Assembly (NCBI RefSeq): GCF_040327995.1
Contig: NZ_JBEPIJ010000001.1
Coordinates: forward strand, 124,001-188,000
Reading direction: 5' to 3'
DNA from: Solimonas thermocellulolyticum
GTDB lineage: Bacteria > Pseudomonadota > Gammaproteobacteria > Nevskiales > Nevskiaceae
Length of the DNA stretch: 64,000 nt
The notes below the pieces were generated by a model that was given only the letters and a program-made list of their open reading frames with translations, was not told the DNA's origin and did not search any database. Below, in pieces: positions 43,346-51,286 of this stretch. Position numbers and translations under genes: made by a program. The first letter of the stretch is position 1; every line of letters begins with the position of its first letter.

Positions 43346-44794
43346 ATGCGTACCCTCTTCGTTCCAGCCCTGCTGGTTCTGCTCGCTCCTGCGTCCGTCT
43401 TGGCCGCAGAAGCCGCTGCGACGATCGACCTGACCAGCCACTGGGTGGGCTTCGCCGCCATTGCGGTCTTTCTCGTTGCTTACGCGCTGGTCATCGCCGA
43501 AGAATGGCTGCACCTGCGCAAATCGATTCCGGTGCTGCTCGGCGCGGTCATCATCTGGATCATGATCGGCGGCGTCTACGCAAGCCTCGGCGACACCGAG
43601 ACCGTCGGCCGCGTCGTGCGCCACAACCTGGTCGAATACGCCGAGCTGTTTCTGTTCCTGCTGGTGGCGATGACCTTCATCAACACCCTGGACGAGCGCG
43701 ACGTATTCAACGCCCTGCGCGGCTACCTGGTGTCACGCGGCTGGTCACTGCGCACGCTGTTCTGGCTCACCGGCCTGCTGGCGTTCTTCATTTCCCCGGT
43801 GGCCGACAACATGACCACGGCTCTGGTCATGTCCTCGGTGGCGATGGCCGTTGGCCGCGGGCATCCCGGCTTCATCGTCGTGTCGTGCATCAACATCGTC
43901 GTCGCCGCCAATGCCGGCGGCGCCTGGAGCCCCTTCGGCGACATCACCACCCTCATGGTCTGGCAAAAAGGCGTATTCCCGGCCCATGAGTTCCTCGCGC
44001 TGCTGGTGCCGTCCATCGTGAGCTGGCTGATCCCAGCACTGATCATGTCGTTCACCGTGCCGCGCGCAAACCCCGAGCCGCTCAACGTGAAACCGGAGAT
44101 CCGCCACGGCGGCATCGTCATTCTGTGCCTGTTCATCGCCACCATCGCGTTCACCGTCACCCTGCACGCCTGGCTCCACCTGCCACCGGCGCTGGGCATG
44201 ATGGGTGGCCTCGGCGCGCTGATGCTGGTCAGCTACATCCTCAACCGCATCGGCAAGGGTCGCCACGGCAAGACCTTGCGCAACACCATGATGGAACAAG
44301 GCGGCATCAGCGACACCGGCAGCAGCGATCCGCACGAAAGGCGCCGCCTCAACACCTTCAACCAGCTCGCACGCTCGGAATGGGACACCCTGCTGTTCTT
44401 CTACGGCATCATCCTGTGCGTCGGCGGCCTCGGCACCCTCGGTTATCTCAGCGTGGGCTCGCAACTGCTCTACGGGGAACTGGGCGCGACCACCGCCAAC
44501 GTCCTCGTCGGCGTGGTGTCTGCGGTCATCGACAACATCCCGGTGATGTTCGCCGTGCTCAGCATGTACCCCGAGATGAGCGACGGCCAATGGTTGCTGG
44601 TCACGCTCACCGCCGGCATCGGCGGCTCACTGCTGTCGATCGGCTCCGCCGCCGGCGTCGCCGTGATGGGCCAGGCGCGCGGCGTCTACACCTTCTTCGC
44701 CCACCTGCGCTGGACCTGGGCGATCGCACTGGGCTACGCCATCAGCATCGCCGTGCATTTCTGGGTCAATCACGCCTACTTCCAGATGCGCTGA
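43346..44794 (+). CDS. nhaD: Na+/H+ antiporter NhaD
   Basis: 482 residues, about 12 membrane helices of the ion-transporter superfamily. Exports Na+ in exchange for H+. Signature stretches: AEEWLHLRKSIPVLLGAVIIW, LLVAMTFINTLDERDVF, AFFISPVADNMTTALVMSSVAMA, GAWSPFGDITTLMVWQKG and VVSAVIDNIPVMFAVLSMYP with conserved Asp/Asn/Thr. The ATG at 43346 begins a signal-like first helix. It has its own promoter, so it is probably not co-transcribed with the lipoprotein upstream. Confidence 0.95.
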   Translation: MRTLFVPALLVLLAPASVLAAEAAATIDLTSHWVGFAAIAVFLVAYALVIAEEWLHLRKSIPVLLGAVIIWIMIGGVYASLGDTETVGRVVRHNLVEYAELFLFLLVAMTFINTLDERDVFNALRGYLVSRGWSLRTLFWLTGLLAFFISPVADNMTTALVMSSVAMAVGRGHPGFIVVSCINIVVAANAGGAWSPFGDITTLMVWQKGVFPAHEFLALLVPSIVSWLIPALIMSFTVPRANPEPLNVKPEIRHGGIVILCLFIATIAFTVTLHAWLHLPPALGMMGGLGALMLVSYILNRIGKGRHGKTLRNTMMEQGGISDTGSSDPHERRRLNTFNQLARSEWDTLLFFYGIILCVGGLGTLGYLSVGSQLLYGELGATTANVLVGVVSAVIDNIPVMFAVLSMYPEMSDGQWLLVTLTAGIGGSLLSIGSAAGVAVMGQARGVYTFFAHLRWTWAIALGYAISIAVHFWVNHAYFQMR

Positions 44795-44864
44795 AGGCCG
44801 CACGATCAAACCTTGCGCCAGACCGGACCAGCCGCCATAATTCGCGCCCCTCGGCAGTCGCCGC

Positions 44865-44941
44865 AGGCGCGTAGCTCAGCTGGTTAGAGCACCACCTTGA
44901 CATGGTGGGGGTCGTTGGTTCGAGTCCAATCGCGCCTACCA
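44865..44941 (+). tRNA. tRNA-Val (GAC)
   Basis: 77 bases including CCA. Acceptor stem AGGCGCG/CGCGCCT; D-arm GCTCAGCTGGTTAGAGC; anticodon loop TTGACAT with GAC; T-arm GTTGGTTCGAGTCCAAT. It lies 70 bases after nhaD and is followed by a terminator. Confidence 0.97.
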
Positions 44942-44956
44942 ATGCAATCATGATCA

Positions 44957-44980
44957 AGCCCCGAACCATCGGGGCTTTTT
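44957..44980 (+). terminator. Intrinsic terminator after tRNA-Val
   Basis: AGCCCCGA (44957-44964) pairs with TCGGGGCT (44969-44976), loop ACCA, then a run of T (to 44980). The next 165 bases up to 45145 contain nothing recognised. Confidence 0.85.
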
Positions 44981-45145
44981 CATGCGGATGCGCAACGCCG
45001 ACGCGGCAGCAGCGCGCGCGGGATCCGCGGCTTGGCGCGCACCGCGCCGTTCGGCGGGCGATGCCGCACGTCCGTGACATCGACACGGGCGCCAAGCGGC
45101 ACCTGCGATAGCGTGCAGTTCCATTCGATTCACGATGGATCTGCG

Positions 45146-46564
45146 ATGTCCGCGGTCGGCTTCTGGCGTATCCGAGGTTTGGGCACCGGGCGATGCCTTG
45201 CGAGCTACGGCGCCGCGCTCGCGGGGCTGGTGTCCATCCCCGCGGCAGCGATGAGCTACCTGCCGATGAGCGACGACAGTCTGCTCGATGCCGCGGACGT
45301 CGTCGTGGTCGGCACCGTTGCCGGCGCACACGCGAGCGTCGGCAGGGAGCTCGACGAAACCACCTATCTGCTGTCGCCCGAGTGGGTCGCGAAGGGCGCG
45401 GTGGCCACCGGCGATCTGGCGATCCGCGTGCCCGGCGCCCTCGATCGCAACGCCGTCGGTGCGCGCATCGTGCCGGGTGCGCCGCGCTTTGCGCCAGGCG
45501 AGCGTGTGCTGCTGATGTTGCGGGCCCAGCCCGATGGCAGCTACCGCGCGACGCAGCTTGCACTGGGCGTGTTCCGCGCCCGCCGGACACGATCGGGCGA
45601 AGCGGTGTGGGCGCAGGATCTTACCGCCGCCCATGCGATCGGCGGCGAGCATCGACCCGGCCGGCACCGCCGCGCCGAGGCCTTCGCCGACTGGCTGCGC
45701 GCGCGCATCGACGGACGTCCGGGCGATGCCGACTACTGGACCGACGAGGCGGTGACCGACGGCAAGTACGTGCTACCCGAGGTGCCGGCGCGCTGGTTCG
45801 AGTTCGACCTCGGGCTGCACGTGCCGATCTACACCAGCATGCGCAACGAGACGCTGTCGGGACGCGAGGCGACCGCCGCGTTGGTCACGGCGATCCAGGC
45901 CTGGAACGACGATCCGGGCAGCCGCGTGTTGCTCGGCTACGGCGGTGTCGGTGGCCAGTCGACCGGGCTCGCGGGCCTCGACGGCGTCAACCTGATCCTG
46001 TTCGACGATCCCAACGACGAGCTGGCCGGAACGTTCGACTGCTTGCTCGGCGGCCTCGGCGCCTATACGCAGTGGAGAAGCCTGGGCACGCGCATGCGTG
46101 GCGACGTGAGCTATCGCGTCATCACCGAGGCCGACGTCGTCATGCAAGACGGCATCCGCTGTCTGTTCGAAGGCCCGCGCAACGAGAATGCCGAAGAACT
46201 GTTGGCGCACGAGTTGGGCCACGTGCTCGGACTGGAGCATTCCTGCGGCGACGGCCTGCTGTCGCTGTGCGAACCGGGCACCGAAGCCGATCGCGCGCTG
46301 ATGCGGCCGACGCTGCACGGCAACGGCCGCGGCGCAAGGCTCGGATCGGACGACATCGCCGCGCTGGCGCATCTGTATGCGCCGATCGATCCGGAGCCGT
46401 CCGACGATCCAGGGGGCGAGGTCACCGTGCCGCCATCCACCGCGGTGGGCGCGGCCGGCGGCGGCGGCGGTGCGCTCGGCCTCGGTGCCGTGCTCGCCTT
46501 GCTGCTGGGTGCGTGGCCGGCAGCGCTGCGCGCGGCGCGGCAGCAGCGCCTGCATCGCGGTTAG
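45146..46564 (+). CDS. Secreted matrixin-like zinc metalloprotease with C-terminal sorting tail
   Basis: 472 residues. A long signal peptide (about 1-35) is followed by a roughly 180-residue N-terminal region (DAADVVVVGTVAGAHA, RALDR-type). The zinc site HELGHVLGLEH (355-365) is the HExxHxxGxxH of matrixins; DYWTDEAVTD and IQAWNDDPGSRVLLGYGG precede it, as in archaeal/bacterial matrixins. The C-terminus is a Gly-rich spacer, a hydrophobic helix and a basic end (GGGGGALGLGAVLALLLGAW, then RAARQQRLHRG), like GlyGly-CTERM tails cut by rhombosortase. No rhombosortase gene is in the window. It is an isolated gene. Confidence 0.78.
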   Translation: MSAVGFWRIRGLGTGRCLASYGAALAGLVSIPAAAMSYLPMSDDSLLDAADVVVVGTVAGAHASVGRELDETTYLLSPEWVAKGAVATGDLAIRVPGALDRNAVGARIVPGAPRFAPGERVLLMLRAQPDGSYRATQLALGVFRARRTRSGEAVWAQDLTAAHAIGGEHRPGRHRRAEAFADWLRARIDGRPGDADYWTDEAVTDGKYVLPEVPARWFEFDLGLHVPIYTSMRNETLSGREATAALVTAIQAWNDDPGSRVLLGYGGVGGQSTGLAGLDGVNLILFDDPNDELAGTFDCLLGGLGAYTQWRSLGTRMRGDVSYRVITEADVVMQDGIRCLFEGPRNENAEELLAHELGHVLGLEHSCGDGLLSLCEPGTEADRALMRPTLHGNGRGARLGSDDIAALAHLYAPIDPEPSDDPGGEVTVPPSTAVGAAGGGGGALGLGAVLALLLGAWPAALRAARQQRLHRG

Positions 46565-46596
46565 CATGGACTCCCGCCGACAGCGAATCCCGCCAC

Positions 46597-47271
46597 ATGG
46601 ATGTCACCGAAGCCGTACTAACGCGCCGCAGCGTGCGCGCCTTTCTCGACCGCCCGGTCCCCGCCTCGCTGCTGCGCGAGGTGATCGCGCTCGCCGCGCG
46701 CGCACCGTCCGGCGGCAACCTGCAGCCCTGGCACATCGTCGCGGTCGGCGGCGCGCCGCTCAAGCAGATCTCCGAGCGTGTGCTGGAACGCCTGCGCAAG
46801 GCCGATCCGGATGAACGGCCCGAGTACGCGATCTACCCACCAAAGCTGTGGGAACCGCACCGCACGGCGCGTTTCGAGATCGGCGAGCAGATGTACGCAG
46901 CGCTCGGCGTCACCCGCGAGGACAAGCTCGGCCGCCTGCAGCAGTTCGCCCGCAACTACGAGTTCTTCGGCGCGCCGGCCGCGCTGTTCTGTTACATCGA
47001 CCGGCGCATGGGGCCGCCGCAGTGGTCGGACCTGGGCATGTATCTGCAGACGCTGATGCTGCTCTTGCGCGAGCGCGGCCTCGACAGTTGCGCGCAGGAG
47101 TGCTGGAGCGTCTACCCCAAGACCGTCGGCTCGGTGCTGCAGGTACCGCCCGAGCTGATGCTGTTCTGCGGCATGTCGATCGGCTACGCCGATCCCGAGG
47201 CGCCCGTGAACCGGCTGCGCTCGCAGCGACTGCCAGTGGAGGCGTTCGCCCGCTTCGTCGGCTTCGATTGA
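46597..47271 (+). CDS. Nitroreductase family oxidoreductase
   Basis: 224 residues. FMN-binding nitroreductase: TRRSVRAFLDRPVP at the N-terminus (Arg residues contacting FMN), APSGGNLQPWHIVAVG, and the C-terminal CGMSIGYADPEAPVN with the flavin-site Gly/Tyr. QWSDLGMYLQTLMLLLRERGLDSC is also typical. Members reduce nitro compounds or quinones, often BluB-like oxygen chemistry. Substrate is unknown. The gene ends in a large hairpin shared with the convergent lipoprotein gene. Confidence 0.9.
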   Translation: MDVTEAVLTRRSVRAFLDRPVPASLLREVIALAARAPSGGNLQPWHIVAVGGAPLKQISERVLERLRKADPDERPEYAIYPPKLWEPHRTARFEIGEQMYAALGVTREDKLGRLQQFARNYEFFGAPAALFCYIDRRMGPPQWSDLGMYLQTLMLLLRERGLDSCAQECWSVYPKTVGSVLQVPPELMLFCGMSIGYADPEAPVNRLRSQRLPVEAFARFVGFD

Positions 47272-47279
47272 AGAGCGCC

Positions 47280-47326
47280 GTTTGCAACGACGAAGGCGGC
47301 CCGCAGGCCGCCTTCGTGTTGCAAAC
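47280..47326. terminator. Bidirectional hairpin between convergent genes
   Basis: GTTTGCAAC (47280-47288) pairs with GTTGCAAAC (47318-47326) and ACGAAGGCGGCC with GGCCGCCTTCGT inside it: a stem of about 21 bp with one mismatch. It lies 9 bases from one stop and 16 from the other. There is no T-run, so it may work as a roadblock or Rho-assisted stop for both genes. Confidence 0.55.
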
Positions 47327-47341
47327 GCGAGCTGCTCGCGA

Positions 47342-47605
47342 TCAGTGCGCCGGTTCTTCCTCGGTGCTTTCTTTCATCGCCTCGCCCATCTCCTCGGCCT
47401 TCTCCTCGATGGCTTCGGCGGCGTTCTCGCCGGCGGACTGCAAGTCCTCGACGGCGTCCTTGGCGGCCTCGTTCTCGCGCATGTCGAGCGCATCTTGGGT
47501 GCTCTCGACCGCTTTTTCGACCGGCGTCGGCTCTTCCTTCTTGCAGGCAGCGACCATCACCGAGGCGCCCAGCAGGGCAGCGAGCATCACGCTCTGGTGC
47601 TTCAT
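47342..47605 (-). CDS. Small helical lipoprotein
   Basis: 87 residues. Lipobox VMVAAC (Cys near 21) then KKEEPTPVEKAVESTQDAL and a long Glu/Ala helix (ENAAEAIEEKAEEMGEAMKE), with possible coiled coil. AGGAG precedes the ATG at 47605. No defined family; such acidic helical lipoproteins may bridge membrane and peptidoglycan. It is in a separate transcript from the LuxR-type gene upstream. Confidence 0.78.
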   Translation of the reverse strand: MKHQSVMLAALLGASVMVAACKKEEPTPVEKAVESTQDALDMRENEAAKDAVEDLQSAGENAAEAIEEKAEEMGEAMKESTEEEPAH

Positions 47606-47675
47606 ACGCAGACTCCTTGTGCGGTGGGATGAATGCCGCACCAGAGTAGTGCATCCGCAGTCGCGCTGCAGCCCC

Positions 47676-47957
47676 TCAGGCCGATGCGACCAAGCCGCGC
47701 TGCACGGCAGCGAACACGGCGGCGGCGCGCGAGGACACGCCGAGCTTGCCGTAGACGTTCTTCAGGTGGAACTTGACGGTGTTTTCCGAGATCTCGGCGC
47801 AACTGGCGATCTCGCGGTTGGTCGCGCCGCCGACCAGCAGGCGCAGAACGCGCAGTTCCCCCGCCGTCAGCTCGTCCGGGCCGAGCACCGCATGCGCCGC
47901 CGTCGGCGGCGTCGACGAGGCCGCACCGCGCAGCGGCGCGTCGATCAAAGCATCCAT
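47676..47957 (-). CDS. Solo LuxR-type HTH protein
   Basis: 93 residues, only a GerE-type DNA-binding domain: LTAGELRVLRLLVGGATNREIASCAEISENTVKFHLKNVYGKLGVSSRAAAV. The first 25 residues are short and Pro/Ala-rich; there is no receiver or autoinducer domain. GGAGAG precedes the ATG at 47957. Longer in-frame upstream sequence is not protein-like. It is divergent from the AraC-type gene across 109 bases, which suggests cross-regulation. Confidence 0.8.
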   Translation of the reverse strand: MDALIDAPLRGAASSTPPTAAHAVLGPDELTAGELRVLRLLVGGATNREIASCAEISENTVKFHLKNVYGKLGVSSRAAAVFAAVQRGLVASA

Positions 47958-48066
47958 GTCGATCTCTCCTTCCAGTGCCGGTCTGGCGCCGGCGTACCGC
48001 ATCGAGTATCGGCGCGCGGCCCACCCGTGAATTGACATTTGGCGACAGACTTTTAGCATTTGATGT

Positions 48067-49101
48067 ATGGCAGACCTGATCCGCGCCTCGGTACTGGCCG
48101 GCTTTCCCGACCTTGCCGCCAAACTCGGCGGCGACCCGGCCTCCATCCTCCGCCGCTTCCATCTGGAGGGCGTCTCGGTCGAATCGGCACACGAGTTCGT
48201 GCCGTACCACAACGTGGTGCGCATGATGGAAGCGACGGCCGCAGAGCTGGACTGCGCCGATCTCGGCCTGCGCCTCGCCGGCTACCAGAGCCTGGACAAG
48301 CTCGGTCCGCTGGCCTTGCTGGTCACCAACTGCACTACCGTTGGCGCCGCCTTGCGCACGCTCACGCGCAACCTGCACACCTACAGCCCGTCGACGACGC
48401 TGCGCCTGGTCGAGCCGCCGGCCGGGCCGGTGCGTTTCGAATACGACGTGCTGCAGGGCGTGCCCGGCGTGCCGCATCGCGTGCAAAAGACGGAGTTCTC
48501 GCTGGCCTTCATGCACGCCGTGCTCGGCTTGCTGATCGGTCCGTCCTACCGGCCACGCGCGGTCCTGTTCCGGCACGAGCCGAACAAGCCGGCCGATGTC
48601 TATCGCCGCCACTTCGGCGTGGTGCCGCGCTTCGGCGCCGAGGTCAATGCGATCGAACTGACCCAGTGCGAGCTGCAACAACCGTTGGAGATCGTCGCGC
48701 CAATCATGCGCCGCGCGATCGACGAGTACCTGCAGCCGATGATCGACCGCCAGCCGCTGTCGATCGAGCGTCAGGTCGCCGAGCTGATCGCGCGCATGCT
48801 GCCCTCGGGCAATTGCCGCCTGGCCAGCGTCGCCGCACAGATGTCGATGCACGAGCGCACGCTGCAGCGGCACTTGGCGCAGGCGGGCCTGGTGTTCGAG
48901 GATATGCTCGACCGCATCCGCCGCGAGCGCGCGCTCGAACTGCTGGCCGACCGTCGCATTCCGCTCGCCCACGTCGCCGGCCTGCTCGGCTACAGCGAGC
49001 AAAGCACCTTCTCGCGCGCCTGCCGGCGCTGGTACCGCCAGGCACCTGGCGCCCAGCGGCGACTGCTGACGCAGGCGCGCGCCCACGCAAGCCCGGCCTG
49101 A
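48067..49101 (+). CDS. AraC family transcriptional regulator
   Basis: 344 residues. N-terminal arabinose-binding-like domain of the PF12625 type (residues 10-200; GVSVESAHEFVPYHNVVRMME, RLAGYQSLDKLGPLALLV, RRHFGVVPRFGAEVNAIEL) and C-terminal double HTH (about 245-335; LASVAAQMSMHERTLQRHLAQAGLVFEDML, ARERALELL-type, VAGLLGYSEQSTFSRACRRWYRQAPG). Such regulators often control fatty-acid or steroid catabolism genes; the downstream SnoaL-like and enoyl-CoA hydratase genes are likely targets. The ligand is unknown. Confidence 0.92.
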   Translation: MADLIRASVLAGFPDLAAKLGGDPASILRRFHLEGVSVESAHEFVPYHNVVRMMEATAAELDCADLGLRLAGYQSLDKLGPLALLVTNCTTVGAALRTLTRNLHTYSPSTTLRLVEPPAGPVRFEYDVLQGVPGVPHRVQKTEFSLAFMHAVLGLLIGPSYRPRAVLFRHEPNKPADVYRRHFGVVPRFGAEVNAIELTQCELQQPLEIVAPIMRRAIDEYLQPMIDRQPLSIERQVAELIARMLPSGNCRLASVAAQMSMHERTLQRHLAQAGLVFEDMLDRIRRERALELLADRRIPLAHVAGLLGYSEQSTFSRACRRWYRQAPGAQRRLLTQARAHASPA

Positions 49102-49181
49102 GGCGGCTTCATACGTTCGGACGAACCGCGCCGGCACGCGTACGCGGACACTGCGCTGTGCACCACGAACGGGACGCAGCC

Positions 49182-49730
49182 ATGACGACGAAGACGCGCG
49201 AGCAGCAGCTCGACGAGCTGCTCGACAAACAGGCGATCCACGAGCTGATCATGGCCTACTGCAACGCCGCAGACCGCCACGACCACGTCAAGATGCGCGC
49301 GCTCTACCACGAGGATGCGATCGACGATCACGGTCATTTCGCCAAGGGATCGGCGATGGAGTTCATCGACAAGCTGCCCGAGATCCAGGCCGGCATGGCG
49401 ATCCTGCATCACAACGTCACGACGGTGAATCTCAAGCTCGACGGCGACCGCGCCGAGGGCGAGGTCTACATCCTCGCCTTCCACAAGGTCAAAGACGGCG
49501 CCCAAGGCTACGACGTGCTGATCGGCGGCCGCTACTTCGACAAGTACGAGAAGCGCAACGGCGTCTGGAAATTCAGCCACCGCGCGATCGTCGCCGACTG
49601 GGCATATCCGGCCACGCCCTCGGCGGTGAAGCTCGATCATCCGTTCCTCGCCGGCGCGCACATCGGCAAGCCGGGGCCGGACGATCCTTCGTATGCCTTC
49701 TTCACGATGCTCAAGCGCGGCGAGCGTTAG
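49182..49730 (+). CDS. SnoaL-like nuclear-transport-factor-2 fold protein
   Basis: 182 residues, SnoaL_4 type: LDKQAIHELIMAYCNAADRHDHVKMRALYHEDAIDDHGHF at the start, then GMAILHHNVTTVNLKLDGDRAEGEVYILAFHK and NGVWKFSHRAIVADWAYPA. Members include ring-hydroxylating or dehydrase/isomerase enzymes and ketosteroid-isomerase relatives acting on polycyclic substrates. It lies between the AraC regulator and an enoyl-CoA hydratase, so a catabolic role is plausible. Confidence 0.85.
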   Translation: MTTKTREQQLDELLDKQAIHELIMAYCNAADRHDHVKMRALYHEDAIDDHGHFAKGSAMEFIDKLPEIQAGMAILHHNVTTVNLKLDGDRAEGEVYILAFHKVKDGAQGYDVLIGGRYFDKYEKRNGVWKFSHRAIVADWAYPATPSAVKLDHPFLAGAHIGKPGPDDPSYAFFTMLKRGER

Positions 49731-49739
49731 CATGCGCGC

Positions 49740-50717
49740 ATGAACGACGAGGTGCTCGGAGTCGATGCCCTGCGGGCGCTGCGCGGTGCCGGCGACGACG
49801 CGCATCATCCACTCGCCGAGACGCCCTATCTCTTGTGCGATGCGCGCGGCCTGGACGGTGATATCGCGCTGACCGAGTGGCTGCGCACGCGCCCTTGCCC
49901 GGTCATCGCGGTGAGTCCCGAGGCCAGCGCGCACGCCTGCGACGTCGTTGCTGGCAGCGAACGCGAGTTGCGTGCGATCACCGCGTCGATTCGGCGCGCG
50001 CCGCTGGCGGCGACGGTGCTGGTGCAGGTGCTGCGCACCATCGAGCATCTGCCGCTGGACGCCGCGCTCGTCGTCGAATCGCTGGCCTACGCCACGCTGC
50101 AGGGCGGGCGCGAGTTCCGCGACTGGCTGGCCAGCTATCGCGCGCCGCCGCCGGCAGATTGCGACAGCGGCCCGGCCGTCGTCATCGAGCGCGAGAACGA
50201 ATGCCTGACGCTGACGCTGAACCGCCCCTCGAATCGCAACGCGATGAGCGTGGAGATGCGCGACGCCTTGTGCGAGGCGCTGCAGCTGGCCGTCTGCGAC
50301 GACGGCATCGCGCGGCTGCGTATCCGCGCACGCGGCAAGTGCTTCTCCACCGGCGGCGATCTGGCCGAGTTCGGCAGCACGCCCGACAGCGCCACCGCAC
50401 ACGCGGTGCGCAGTCTCGCGCTGCCGGGCCGGCTGCTGGCGCGCTGCGCCGAACGCGCGACGGTCGAGGTCCATGGCGCCTGCGTCGGCAGCGGCATCGA
50501 GTTTCCGGCCTTCGCCGGCCGCATCGAGGCGCGCGCGGACGCCTGGTTCCAGTTGCCCGAACTCAAGTACGGCCTGATTCCGGGTGCCGGCGGCTGCGTC
50601 AGCATCTCGCGCCGCATCGGCCGGGAGCGCACCGCCTGGTTGGTGCTCAGCGGCCAGCGCATCGGCGCGCAGACGGCCCTGGAATGGGGCCTCGTGGACG
50701 CGGTCGTCGGCGCTTGA
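49740..50717 (+). CDS. Enoyl-CoA hydratase/isomerase with N-terminal extension
   Basis: 325 residues. The crotonase core occupies about 140-325: LTLTLNRPSNRNAMSVEMRDAL, IRARGKCFSTGGDLAEFG (oxyanion hole), VEVHGACVGSGIEFPAFAGR and PELKYGLIPGAGGCVSISRRIGR (carries the catalytic Glu). Residues 1-135 form an extra domain (PYLLCDARGLDGDIALTEWL, AHACDVVAGSERELRAITASI) absent from standard hydratases of about 260 residues; it is not recognised. Its TGA overlaps the TTG start of acpH by 4 bases. Confidence 0.85.
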   Translation: MNDEVLGVDALRALRGAGDDAHHPLAETPYLLCDARGLDGDIALTEWLRTRPCPVIAVSPEASAHACDVVAGSERELRAITASIRRAPLAATVLVQVLRTIEHLPLDAALVVESLAYATLQGGREFRDWLASYRAPPPADCDSGPAVVIERENECLTLTLNRPSNRNAMSVEMRDALCEALQLAVCDDGIARLRIRARGKCFSTGGDLAEFGSTPDSATAHAVRSLALPGRLLARCAERATVEVHGACVGSGIEFPAFAGRIEARADAWFQLPELKYGLIPGAGGCVSISRRIGRERTAWLVLSGQRIGAQTALEWGLVDAVVGA

Positions 50718-51286
50718 ACTTTCTCGCCCACCTGTGGCTGGCCGATCGCACCGGCACCTCACTCGCCGGCGCCGTGCTCGGCGACGTGGTTCGTGGCACC
50801 GACCTGTCGGCCTATCCCGAGGCGCTCGCGCAGGGCATCCGCCTGCACCGTCGCGTCGATGCGGCGACCGACCGCCACCCGCTCATCGTGCAGATGCGCG
50901 CCGGCTTCGCCGACGGCCAGCGTCGCTACGCCGGCATCGTGCTCGACCTCGCCCTCGACCATGCGCTCGCACTCGACTGGGCGCAGCACCACACGCAGCC
51001 GCTCGACGCCTTCTGCGCACATGCCGCGGTGCAGATCGCCTCCGCGTCCAACTGGTTCATCCGCGCCGGCGGCCGCGCGACCGACGCCGACGCCTTCACG
51101 CGCCTGCTGCTCTCGTATGCGCATGCCGAGGGCATCGAGCGTGCGCTCGCGCGCGTCGCCGCGCGGCTGCGCCGCCCCGAGGCACTGCTGAGCACGGCTG
51201 CGTCATGGCAGGCACGGCTGCCGGCGCTGCGCGCGCATCTGCCGCGGCTGCTCAGTGAGGTGGCCGACGCGGCGACGCGCAGCTGA
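50714..51286 (+). CDS. acpH: ACP phosphodiesterase
   Basis: 190 residues, HD-domain-like hydrolase removing 4'-phosphopantetheine from acyl carrier protein. NFLAHLWLADRTGTSLAGAVLGD is the N-terminal signature; GIRLHRRVDAATDRHPLI and GIVLDLALDHALALDW supply the His/Asp metal ligands. The start is TTG at 50714, overlapping the hydratase stop; no ATG is available before the conserved first residues. It ends exactly where the convergent GGDEF-EAL gene ends (TGATCA). Confidence 0.9.
   Translation: MNFLAHLWLADRTGTSLAGAVLGDVVRGTDLSAYPEALAQGIRLHRRVDAATDRHPLIVQMRAGFADGQRRYAGIVLDLALDHALALDWAQHHTQPLDAFCAHAAVQIASASNWFIRAGGRATDADAFTRLLLSYAHAEGIERALARVAARLRRPEALLSTAASWQARLPALRAHLPRLLSEVADAATRS

Noticed and set aside
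44766..45590. Reverse reading frame across tRNA-Val and the start of the metalloprotease
   Set aside because: It runs through a tRNA and its terminator and opposes a protein with a clear signal peptide and zinc motif.
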